The notes: a model not told the origin generated them from the sequence alone. Positions 1 through 6,786 are shown, numbered from the stretch's first letter. The stretch is 17,398 nucleotides of DNA from an uncultured bacterium (GCA_913009675.1 CAJVXD010000003.1:1-17398), one strand, 5' to 3'. Numbers and translations: made by a program.

Positions 1-49
1 GCTACCTACTCTAGCTAGTGTCTAGCTATATTATTTTTTTTTTTTTTTT
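1..49. other. Sequencing junk plus poly-T
   Basis: A low-complexity CTAG-rich stretch is followed by about 18 T residues that run directly into the 5' end of an Illumina P5 adapter. On the opposite strand this reads as adapter, then poly-A, then noise, which is what a read produces after running off the end of a short library molecule. It is not genomic sequence and should be trimmed. Confidence 0.93.
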
Positions 50-107
50 AATGATACGGCGACCACCGAGATCTACACTCTTTCCCTACACGACGCTCTT
101 CCGATCT
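50..107 (+). other. Illumina P5 / TruSeq universal adapter
   Basis: These 58 bases match the complete TruSeq universal adapter as I know it. They begin AATGATACGGCGACCACCGA and end in the read-1 primer tail CGCTCTTCCGATCT. The biological insert therefore begins at about base 108. Confidence 0.98.
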
Positions 108-158
108 TGATTATATATTTCGCAAAATAAACAAGCCTTCAACACCCTGCTGCCCGGC

Positions 159-242
159 TTGACAGACGAGCAAGGCTCGTAACAGTAAAAGCCACGTCCG
201 TAAGGACCTGGGAATCTACGCTATAATCTTTCCTTACGGCTT
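159..242 (+). promoter_or_regulatory. Structured leader upstream of hemA, class unknown
   Basis: The stretch between the adapter and hemA contains several perfect pairings. ACGAGC/GCTCGT form a hairpin (166-180). GTCC-GTAA-GGAC form a stem capped by a GNRA-type loop (196-207). AAGCC (189-193) can pair with GGCTT (238-242). CCGTAAGGA (198-206) is perfectly complementary to TCCTTACGG (231-239), which would compete with the GNRA hairpin. This could be a leader RNA with alternative folds, but I could not match it to cobalamin, SAM, c-di-GMP, Moco, SRP, tmRNA or RNase P signatures. If transcription starts after the TATAAT at 222-227, most of it would lie upstream of the transcript. Confidence 0.35.
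222..227 (+). promoter_or_regulatory. Candidate -10 box for the hem operon
   Basis: A consensus TATAAT lies 40 bases before the hemA start codon. The hexamer 17 bases upstream is not a recognisable -35. A TTGACA at 159-164 is too far away to pair with it, and the hexamer 17 bases after that TTGACA is a poor -10. The assignment is therefore tentative. Confidence 0.3.
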
Positions 243-267
243 ATAGCTTAGAACTAAGGAGCCATAC

Positions 268-1302
268 ATGGCTTTTATAGTAGTTGGCACAAGCCATAGA
301 TATAGTCCTCTCAGGTTAAGAGAGAGGATATCCTTTTCCATGCAGGCGATAGAAAATGCCCTTGGTTTTCTGAAGGAGACAGGGACCCTTAAATCCTGTG
401 TTATCCTTTCTACATGCAATAGGGTGGAGCTTTATGCCTCTACGGATGAACCTGAATCAGGGATAAGCGAGATAGTGCATTTTATTTCCAGATATCATGA
501 GATCGGAAAAAAGGAGCTTTGTCCGTACCTTTATATATATAGAGAGAAAGATGCAGTGAGGCATCTATTCAGGGTTGCTTCAGGATTGGATTCTCTGGTA
601 TTAGGGGAGTCTCAGATCTTGGGGCAGGTAAGGTCTGCCTTTCTTGAGGCACAAAAGAGGGCATTCGGTGGATACCTTTTTGACAAGGTATTTAATTCTG
701 CGATTTCATTAGCAGGGAGGCTTCATAGAGAGACACGGATATCAGAAGGAAAGGTCTCTATCGGGAGCGTGGCCATAGATTTTATAAAAGGAGAGACAGG
801 GACCCTCTCCGGCAAAAATATACTGATAATAGGCGTCAGTAAGGTTACAGGCTTAGTCCTCAGGTATCTAAAAAATGAAAGAGACAATGTGGTTTTTATT
901 TCAAACAGGACCTTTGAAAAGGCGAGGGTCCTGGCCTGTCGGATCGGGGCAAGGGCAGTGAGGTTTGACAATCTAAGGCAGTATCTGGGGAAGGCGGATA
1001 TTGTTATAACGGCTACCAGAAGCCCGCATTTTATTATCGGGGAAGAGCAGTTAAGGGGAGTTGTGAGAGAAAGGCCTCTTCTGATAGTGGATCTGGCATT
1101 GCCCAGGGATGTAGATCCTCGCGTAAAGGAGATAAAAGAGATAAAGCTCTTTGGCCTGGAAGAGCTGGGTGCAGCTATCCGCAAAAACAGGGATAAAAGA
1201 AGGATCGAGGCTGAGAAGGCCGAAGATATTATAGATAAAGAGGCAGGTATATTATGGGAAGAGCTTTCAGGATTGGGACAAGGACAAGTTTGCTTGCCTT
1301 GA
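268..1302 (+). CDS. hemA: Glutamyl-tRNA reductase, C-terminally short
   Basis: This enzyme makes glutamate-1-semialdehyde from glutamyl-tRNA with NADPH, the first committed step of C5-pathway tetrapyrrole synthesis in the cytoplasm. The N-terminal catalytic domain (about 1-155) has the STCNRVELYA signature with nucleophile Cys50, and GESQILGQ follows. A Rossmann domain (about 156-300) comes next. Its nucleotide loop reads GVSKVTG where GAGxMG-like sequence is usual, so one conserved glycine is replaced. At 344 residues it is well short of the usual 410-430; most of the C-terminal dimerisation helix bundle is absent. The next gene starts inside it and is intact, so a frameshift does not explain the shortness. 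The start follows AAGGAG at 256-261. First gene of the operon. Identification is secure; activity without the dimer domain is unproven. Confidence 0.93.
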   Translation: MAFIVVGTSHRYSPLRLRERISFSMQAIENALGFLKETGTLKSCVILSTCNRVELYASTDEPESGISEIVHFISRYHEIGKKELCPYLYIYREKDAVRHLFRVASGLDSLVLGESQILGQVRSAFLEAQKRAFGGYLFDKVFNSAISLAGRLHRETRISEGKVSIGSVAIDFIKGETGTLSGKNILIIGVSKVTGLVLRYLKNERDNVVFISNRTFEKARVLACRIGARAVRFDNLRQYLGKADIVITATRSPHFIIGEEQLRGVVRERPLLIVDLALPRDVDPRVKEIKEIKLFGLEELGAAIRKNRDKRRIEAEKAEDIIDKEAGILWEELSGLGQGQVCLP

Positions 1303-1949
1303 GACAGGTAGAGGAGCTCGCCGGGATATTGAGGAAGTCGTATCCGGGGATAAAACTGGATATTGTTAGCATAGATACCGCCGGCGACAAGGATCAAGAA
1401 ACTCCTATATCAGACATAGAGGGCAGCGATTTTTTCACAGGGGAAATAGACGAGGCGCTTTTAAGGGGAGAGATTGATATTGCATTGCATAGTGCCAAGG
1501 ATTTGCCGGATGAGTTAAGGCCGGGCCTGGAGGTTATATTTACCACGGAGTCCATTGACCCGTTCGATTGCCTGGTTTCTAAATATGGTTTAAAACTGGA
1601 CGAACTTCCGCGTGAGGCCAGAATAGGGACGAGCAGTCTTCGTCGCAAGACCCAGCTTAAAGAATACAGGGACGATTTTCAGATCGTTGACATACGAGGG
1701 AACATCGGGGAACGTTTAAGATTGATTGATAATAACGAATCACGGATAGATGCCATTGTGATTGCAGCAGCAGGCCTCATCAGGCTGGGGCTGGAAGACA
1801 GGATGACCCAGAGGATACCTCTTGAGATCCTGAGACCTCATCCCCTGCAGGGTTCACTTGCAGTAGTAGGCAGGTGGAATGACGTCGAGTCCATAAGGTT
1901 CTTTAAGAAGATCGAGAGTCAGCAGGGGGAGTTTCAGGTGAAAAGATGA
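1254..1949 (+). CDS. hemC: Porphobilinogen deaminase lacking domain 3
   Basis: Hydroxymethylbilane synthase family: polymerises four porphobilinogens. The start is fixed by FRIGTRTSLLAL directly after the ATG, giving a 49-bp overlap with hemA. Domains 1 and 2 are recognisable: HSAKDLP with the catalytic aspartate (Asp83), GTSSLRRKTQL, and RGNIGERL. The protein stops at 231 residues, after the segment equivalent to VGQGAVGIE, whereas family members are usually about 300-320. The whole third domain is missing, including the GGC motif whose cysteine (Cys242 in E. coli) binds the dipyrromethane cofactor. The only cysteine left, Cys106, aligns to a non-cofactor position. The end is genuine: cobA begins in the 4-bp ATGA overlap. 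It may work with an altered cofactor arrangement or with a partner elsewhere. Confidence 0.9.
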   Translation: MGRAFRIGTRTSLLALRQVEELAGILRKSYPGIKLDIVSIDTAGDKDQETPISDIEGSDFFTGEIDEALLRGEIDIALHSAKDLPDELRPGLEVIFTTESIDPFDCLVSKYGLKLDELPREARIGTSSLRRKTQLKEYRDDFQIVDIRGNIGERLRLIDNNESRIDAIVIAAAGLIRLGLEDRMTQRIPLEILRPHPLQGSLAVVGRWNDVESIRFFKKIESQQGEFQVKR

Positions 1950-3349
1950 AGGCCAGTAAGGTTTATTTAATCGGGGCAGGCCCCGGCAGGCCGGATTTGA
2001 TAACCGTAAGGGGAATGCATATCTTGAAAGAGGCAGATATGGTTATCTATGATTATCTTGTGGATAGCTCTATTCTAAACCAGGTGCGGCCCGGCGCAGA
2101 GCTGATCTCTTGTGAGCAGCTCGGAAAGAAAAGGTATCTTGGAAGGTCCTTGATTGCCCAGGGAAAGATAAATGATCTAATGGTAAAAGGGGCAAGGCAG
2201 GGAAGACGCGTCGTAAGGCTCAAGAACGGGGATGTATCGATCTTTAGCAGGGCCAGGGAAGAGATAGAGGCGCTTCTAAAGAATAAGATAGGATTTGAGA
2301 TTGTCCCGGGCGTTACTGCTGCAAGCACAGCAGCAGCCTTTACAGGGGCCATGTTGACAGACAGGGAGTATTCCTCGAGTGCGGTTCTTTTGACAGGCCG
2401 CGAATCGAGCCGTAAAAAAAAGACCGGCCTGAACTGGAAGGCTATAGCGTCTTTTAATACCATAGTGATATACATGGGCCTGAATAATCTTCCCCGGCTG
2501 GTTAGCAAATTGATAGATTCTGGCAAGTCTGGACAGACACCCGTAGTTGCTGTATCAAAGGCAGGAAATATTACTCAGGATACAGTCAGGGCAAGGTTAG
2601 AAGACATTGTTGAGAGAGTAAAGGAAAAGGCCGTCCAGTCGCCGTCGATATTTATTATAGGAGTGACGGCGGGGTTAGAGAGAGATTTCAACTGGCTTAG
2701 AAAGAACAAGAGGATTCTGTTTACCGGCCTATCCAAAGAGAGATTTTTTAGCGGAGCCAGCTATTGCCATCTCCCAATGGTCAAGATAGAGCCGCTTGAT
2801 GACTACAGGGAGTTTGATGACTATCTGAAGGAGATAAGATATTTTGACTGGATAGTCTTTGCAAGCCGTTATGGGGTAGGGTATTTCTTTGAGAGGCTTA
2901 GAGGGTTAGGGGGTGATTCGAGATTGCTCGCGAGTGTCAAGATCGCAGCCATAGGGAATTCTACAAGATTGAGGCTGCTTGATTTTGGAATCTCTGCGGA
3001 CCTCATGCCGAGGAAAGAGTCTTCGGAGGGATTGATCGAAGAATTTCACAAACTTGAACTTATCGGCAAAAGGATATTTTTGCCGCGTTCGGACATCTCT
3101 GATAAGGGGTTGGAAAGGGAATTTAAGAAGCTTGGGGCAAGGGTAAATTCGTCTTTTGCCTATAGGAACGTTATGCCCGATGACCTGCCTGATATAGATT
3201 TGAATGGATTTGATGAGATCGTATTTACCAGCCCCTCGACAGTAAGGAATTTTAAAAAGAGATATGAGAATGTCCCCCGCAGGGTAAGGATTAGATGTAT
3301 AGGGGATGTTACATTAAAAGAGGCAGCGAGATGCCGGTTCTTAGACTGA
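1946..3349 (+). CDS. cobA-hemD: Uroporphyrinogen-III methyltransferase / uroporphyrinogen-III synthase fusion
   Basis: Bifunctional protein of 467 residues. Residues 1-250 are a SAM-dependent uroporphyrinogen-III C-methyltransferase: GAGPGRPDLIT at the N-terminus, VPGVTAAS near 120 and a conserved YMGL near 177. The usual RLKGGDP-FGRG block reads RLKNGDVSIFSRA (91-103), so it is divergent. Residues 255-467 are uroporphyrinogen-III synthase, with FASRYGV, AIGNSTR and EIVFTSPSTVRNF. The synthase half stops at CIGDVTLKEAA plus a few residues, roughly 20-25 short of the usual end, because hemB starts inside it (19-bp overlap). Together the two halves make uroporphyrinogen III and divert part to precorrin-2 for siroheme, which the sulfite-reductase-like protein downstream would need. 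A precorrin-2 dehydrogenase/ferrochelatase is not in the window. Confidence 0.92.
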   Translation: MKASKVYLIGAGPGRPDLITVRGMHILKEADMVIYDYLVDSSILNQVRPGAELISCEQLGKKRYLGRSLIAQGKINDLMVKGARQGRRVVRLKNGDVSIFSRAREEIEALLKNKIGFEIVPGVTAASTAAAFTGAMLTDREYSSSAVLLTGRESSRKKKTGLNWKAIASFNTIVIYMGLNNLPRLVSKLIDSGKSGQTPVVAVSKAGNITQDTVRARLEDIVERVKEKAVQSPSIFIIGVTAGLERDFNWLRKNKRILFTGLSKERFFSGASYCHLPMVKIEPLDDYREFDDYLKEIRYFDWIVFASRYGVGYFFERLRGLGGDSRLLASVKIAAIGNSTRLRLLDFGISADLMPRKESSEGLIEEFHKLELIGKRIFLPRSDISDKGLEREFKKLGARVNSSFAYRNVMPDDLPDIDLNGFDEIVFTSPSTVRNFKKRYENVPRRVRIRCIGDVTLKEAARCRFLD

Positions 3350-4344
3350 GAAGGTTAAAAAGAGATAGCGCTGCGAGGGATTGGTCCAACCGGACCACAC
3401 TTCTCTCCAAAGACCTTATTATGCCTTACTTTGTTGTCAGCGGGAAGGATGTTAAGAGGCCCATTAAATCCATGCCCGGGATCAGTCATCTATCAATCGA
3501 TAGATTAGTCAGGGATATATCCCAGACCAGGGAAAGGGGAATAAAGGCGATCCTTTTATTTGGAATCCCTGAGGTAAAAGACAGATTAGGCTCCGGGGCC
3601 TATAAAAAACAGGGGATCGTCCAGAGGGCGGTGAAGGCAGTTAAGAAAAATTTTAAGGACATAATAGCCATAACAGATGTCTGTCTCTGTGGTTATACCT
3701 CTCATGGCCACTGCTGTATCATTGGAGAAAACCCGAGACCCGAGACCCGAGACCCGAAATATAGCATAGATTACAAGAGCACCTTAAAGGTTTTGGGAAA
3801 GATTGCCCTGTCACATGCAGATGCAGGCGCTGATTTAGTAGCGCCTTCGGCAATGATGGACGGCCAGGTTGGGGCTATCAGGGATACCCTGGATAAAAAA
3901 GGGTTTAAAGAGGCAGGTATATTGGCCTATTCAGCCAAATATGCCTCTAATCTCTACTTCCCCTTCCGGGAGGCCATGGCATCCGGCCCGCAATTCGGAG
4001 ACAGAAAGGCCTACCAGATGGATTATAGGGATTCAGACGAGGCATTGAGAGAGATAGGGCAGGATATTGATGAAGGCGCTGATGTAGTTATGGTGAAGCC
4101 GGCGTTGAGCTATCTCGATATTATCTATCGGGCGAAAGAGAAATTTAACATCCCTCTGGCGGCATACAACGTAAGCGGAGAGTATAGCATGGTTAAGGCA
4201 TATGTTAAGAGCATAGGGTATAGAGCAAAGGGCATAGAGACAGAGAGAAATATTGTTTTAGAGATTCTTACATCTATAAAAAGGGCAGGTGCTGATTTTA
4301 TTATTAGCTATTATGCGAAAGAGGCAGCGGGATGGTTAAACTAA
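3331..4344 (+). CDS. hemB: Delta-aminolevulinic acid dehydratase (porphobilinogen synthase)
   Basis: Condenses two 5-aminolevulinates to porphobilinogen. I start it at the ATG at 3331 (337 residues) because homology begins at LRLRRLKRD and GAGG lies at a proper distance; an in-frame ATG at 3295 would add 12 unrelated residues. The metal site DVCLCGYTSHGHC gives Cys118, Cys120 and Cys128, the triad of zinc-dependent enzymes. The Schiff-base lysines are Lys203 (YSAKYAS) and Lys256 (MVKPA). Length is normal, unlike its upstream neighbours. Between the metal site and SIDYKST there is a short extra loop, ENPRPETRDPK, encoded by four copies of a 7-bp repeat. It overlaps hemL by 13 bp, consistent with translational coupling. 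Confidence 0.96.
   Translation: MPVLRLRRLKRDSAARDWSNRTTLLSKDLIMPYFVVSGKDVKRPIKSMPGISHLSIDRLVRDISQTRERGIKAILLFGIPEVKDRLGSGAYKKQGIVQRAVKAVKKNFKDIIAITDVCLCGYTSHGHCCIIGENPRPETRDPKYSIDYKSTLKVLGKIALSHADAGADLVAPSAMMDGQVGAIRDTLDKKGFKEAGILAYSAKYASNLYFPFREAMASGPQFGDRKAYQMDYRDSDEALREIGQDIDEGADVVMVKPALSYLDIIYRAKEKFNIPLAAYNVSGEYSMVKAYVKSIGYRAKGIETERNIVLEILTSIKRAGADFIISYYAKEAAGWLN
3731..3758 (+). repeat. Four-copy heptamer tandem repeat inside hemB
   Basis: Three exact copies of ACCCGAG are followed by ACCCGAA, 28 bases in all, read in frame as part of a surface-loop insertion. Because the unit is 7 bp, gaining or losing a single copy would shift the hemB frame; only changes in multiples of three copies would keep it. 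Confidence 0.9.
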
Positions 4345-5552
4345 CGAACGGAGAGCTTTTTAAGGAGGCCAAAAAGTTTATCCCCGGAGGGGTCAACAGC
4401 CCTGCGAGGTCTTTTAAGGCAGTTGGCGGAAACCCCGTCTTCATAAAGAGGGCATACGGTTCTAAGATCTATGGGGAGTCCGGGAGGAAATTTATTGATT
4501 ACTGTCTTTCATGGGGCGCATTGATTCTGGGGCATGCCTCTCCCGGGGTTACGGATGCCCTATCCCGAGCTATAAAAAGAGGGACAAGCTTTGGCATGGC
4601 TACAAGGTTGGAGATAGAATTGGCAAGATTGATTACAGAGGCCGTGCCTTCGATTGAACAGCTTAGATTGACGAATTCAGGGACAGAGGCAGTTATGGGT
4701 GCTATAAGGCTCGCGAGGGCCTATACAAATAAAGATAAGGTTATAAGATTCCAGGGTTCTTATCACGGGCATGCGGATTATCTTCTGGATAGCCCGGCCG
4801 GCGTACCGACTGAATTTATGAAGCATACAATCAGCACCCCCTATAATGATATAGGAAAACTCGAAGAGTCGGTAGAAAGATACCGCGGAGATTTAGCGGC
4901 GATAATCGTCGAACCTGTGGCAGCCAATTGCGGCGTGATACTGCCTGCACCAGGGTTTCTGCAGACATTAAGGAGCCTTGCCGATAGATATAATTTTATT
5001 CTGGTCTTCGACGAGGTCGTCACAGGATTCAGGATTTCCTATAATGGCGCGCAGGGCGTTTTCGGCATAAGGCCTGATCTGACGTGTCTGGGAAAGATTA
5101 TTGGAGGGGGGTTGCCTGTAGGTGGTTTTGGAGGGAAGAGAAAGATCATGAGACTCCTTGCCCCGGAAGGGGATGTATATCAGGCAGGCACGTTTTCGGG
5201 GAACCCCATGACAGTTACAGCGGGCATAACGACTTTGAATATACTGAAAGAGACATCCCCATACAATGACCTGGGAGAAAGAACAAAAAGGCTGTGTGAA
5301 GGCATAAGGTTAAAGGCCCAGGGATACGGCATAAGATTACGGATAAACTATATCGATTCTATGTTTAGCCTGTTTTTTGGAGAAGCAGGTCAGGATAGAG
5401 GGCTATTCAAAAGATTTTTTCACGGATTATTGAAAAAAGGTATCTATCTTTCTCCGTCCTGCACCGAGGCAAATTTTCTGTCAACGGCACATAGCGACGG
5501 AGATATAGAGAAAACCCTGGAAGTAGTTAAAGATAGATTAGGGAAGCTGTAA
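4332..5552 (+). CDS. hemL: Glutamate-1-semialdehyde 2,1-aminomutase
   Basis: PLP enzyme converting glutamate-1-semialdehyde, the HemA product, to 5-aminolevulinate. It has IPGGVNSPAR near the N-terminus, a full-length class-III aminotransferase fold, the PLP-binding aspartate in FDEVVTGFR (Asp227) and the PLP lysine Lys255 in CLGKIIGGGLPVG. The C-terminus LSPSCTEANFLSTAHSDGDI matches the family ending, so at 406 residues the protein is complete though slightly shorter than the usual about 425. The start overlaps the end of hemB by 13 bp, with GAGG at 4321-4324 as ribosome binding site. It is the last haem gene in the run; only 63 bases separate its stop codon from the ThiS-cysteine synthase start, with no clear terminator. 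Confidence 0.96.
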   Translation: MVKLTNGELFKEAKKFIPGGVNSPARSFKAVGGNPVFIKRAYGSKIYGESGRKFIDYCLSWGALILGHASPGVTDALSRAIKRGTSFGMATRLEIELARLITEAVPSIEQLRLTNSGTEAVMGAIRLARAYTNKDKVIRFQGSYHGHADYLLDSPAGVPTEFMKHTISTPYNDIGKLEESVERYRGDLAAIIVEPVAANCGVILPAPGFLQTLRSLADRYNFILVFDEVVTGFRISYNGAQGVFGIRPDLTCLGKIIGGGLPVGGFGGKRKIMRLLAPEGDVYQAGTFSGNPMTVTAGITTLNILKETSPYNDLGERTKRLCEGIRLKAQGYGIRLRINYIDSMFSLFFGEAGQDRGLFKRFFHGLLKKGIYLSPSCTEANFLSTAHSDGDIEKTLEVVKDRLGKL

Positions 5553-5600
5553 ACCATAAGCCTTAAGCTGTAAAAGAATGTCCATAGCTTAAAGTTAAAA
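5544..5600 (+). repeat. Short direct repeat and weak stem-loop between hemL and the ThiS-CysK gene
   Basis: AAGCTGTAAA occurs at 5544-5553, overlapping the hemL stop codon, and again at 5565-5574, giving a 21-bp period. TTAAGCT (5563-5569) is also complementary to AGCTTAA (5586-5592), so a weak AT-rich stem with a 16-base loop is possible. There is no GC-rich stem and no T tract, so I do not call a terminator; readthrough from hemL is expected. Confidence 0.5.
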
Positions 5601-5615
5601 AGGATGGAGGCCAAT

Positions 5616-6743
5616 ATGAATGTGTTTATTAACGGTAAAGAGGAGGACCTGCAAGTCGGTATATCTCTAAGCGAACTTCTTGAGCAAAAAAAGATACGGC
5701 CCGAGGTCGTTACCGTGGAATTGAACGGCACTATTATAGAAAAGAAGGGATACGGCCAGGCCTTGCTTAAAGAGGGAGATAGGCTGGAGTTCGTATATTA
5801 TATGGGTGGAGGCGGGGGTCAAGGACCGGCCAGTAGCGTTTTGGAATTGATCGGAAATACGCCTATGGTAAGGCTCAACCGGCTTGTCGAAGGCAATATG
5901 GCAGATATCTTAGCCAAGCTTGAATTTTTTAATCCGGGCGGAAGCGTTAAAGACAGGATATGTATCTCAATGGTTGAAGACGCTGAGAAAAAAGGACTCC
6001 TCACCAAAGGTTCGACTATAATTGAACCGACAAGCGGGAATACAGGCATAGGCCTGGCTATGATTTCGGCTGTCAGGGGCTATAGATGTATAATTACCAT
6101 GCCCGAGACGATGAGTCTCGAGAGGATCTATATACTTAAGTCTTTTGGGGCAGAGGTGGTGCTTACCTCCGGTATAGAAGGGATGCGCGGTTCGATTAAA
6201 AAGGCAGAAGAACTTTTGAAAAAGATCAAGAATAGTTTTATGCCGCAGCAGTTTAAGAACGAGGCCAATGCGCGCATTCACAGAGAGACTACAGCCAGGG
6301 AGATATTGAGTGTTACCGGGGGCAATATCGATGCGTTTGTAGCAGGGGTAGGGACAGGCGGCACGATAACAGGCGTAGGAGAGGTCTTAAAAGAACATAA
6401 CCCCGAAGTCATAATAGCAGCTGTTGAGCCAAGGGCAAGCGCTGTGTTGTCTGGAAAACCGGCAGGCCCCCATAAGATCCAGGGGATAGGAGCGGGTTTT
6501 ATCCCGGACGTTCTAAACCGCGATATAATTGACAGGGTGATCCAGGTGGCAGATGGCGACGCATTTAAGACCTCAAGGAGGCTATCAAGGGAAGAGGGGT
6601 TGTTTGTCGGTATATCAGCAGGTGCAGCCTGCTGGGCAGCTATTAAGGTTTCCAGGGAATTGGGGGAGGGTAAGAGGGTGGTCGTGGTCTTTCCTGATAC
6701 AGGCGAGAGGTATTTTTCAATGGAACAATACTTCGAGGCCTGA
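5616..6743 (+). CDS. ThiS-like sulfur carrier fused to cysteine synthase
   Basis: Fusion of 375 residues from the ATG at 5616, chosen because GGAGG at 5606-5610 precedes it by five bases; the ATG at 5604 sits inside that site. Residues 1-65 form a complete ThiS-like beta-grasp domain (MNVFINGKEEDL to LEFVYYMGG), ending in glycines exactly where free ThiS proteins end. Glycines 64-68 and QG act as linker. From about 73 to the end is a cysteine synthase of the CysK/CysM fold: ELIGNTPMVRLN, PLP lysine Lys112 in GGSVKDR, substrate loop PTSGNTGIG, phosphate loop GTGGTITG, and GISAGA near the C-terminus. It should make cysteine from an activated serine and a sulfur donor. In mycobacteria CysM takes sulfur from the ThiS-like carrier CysO. 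Here the GG is internal, so adenylation would need cleavage, or the domain is a docking module. Confidence 0.93.
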   Translation: MNVFINGKEEDLQVGISLSELLEQKKIRPEVVTVELNGTIIEKKGYGQALLKEGDRLEFVYYMGGGGGQGPASSVLELIGNTPMVRLNRLVEGNMADILAKLEFFNPGGSVKDRICISMVEDAEKKGLLTKGSTIIEPTSGNTGIGLAMISAVRGYRCIITMPETMSLERIYILKSFGAEVVLTSGIEGMRGSIKKAEELLKKIKNSFMPQQFKNEANARIHRETTAREILSVTGGNIDAFVAGVGTGGTITGVGEVLKEHNPEVIIAAVEPRASAVLSGKPAGPHKIQGIGAGFIPDVLNRDIIDRVIQVADGDAFKTSRRLSREEGLFVGISAGAACWAAIKVSRELGEGKRVVVVFPDTGERYFSMEQYFEA

Positions 6744-6786
6744 ATACCAGGATAATCGCAATAAGAGATAAAAAGGGAAAAGGTCT

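Noticed and set aside
191..242. Cobalamin riboswitch or tmRNA/SRP/RNase P fragment before hemA
   Set aside because: Some short blocks look similar (GCCAC, GTCCGTAAGGA, GGCTTATA), but the defining conserved boxes and their order are absent.
1254..1302. Frameshift in hemA as the cause of its short length
   Set aside because: HemC is intact and conserved from its fourth residue in the overlapping frame, leaving no room for the missing HemA C-terminus.
723..1397. Long antisense reading frame of 224 codons across hemA
   Set aside because: It lies opposite a clearly conserved gene, its product is serine/isoleucine-rich with no recognisable domain, and it is explained as the mirror of hemA codon use.
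3295..3330. Upstream ATG for hemB
   Set aside because: The 12 added residues do not resemble HemB and merely read another frame of the hemD end; the ATG at 3331 fits both homology and ribosome binding site.
5084..5269. Plus-strand frame inside hemL
   Set aside because: It is a +1 shadow of the conserved GKIIGGGLPVGG region of hemL.
5604..5615. Upstream ATG for the ThiS-cysteine synthase gene
   Set aside because: This ATG overlaps the GGAGG that serves the ATG at 5616, and the ThiS domain begins at MNVFINGK.
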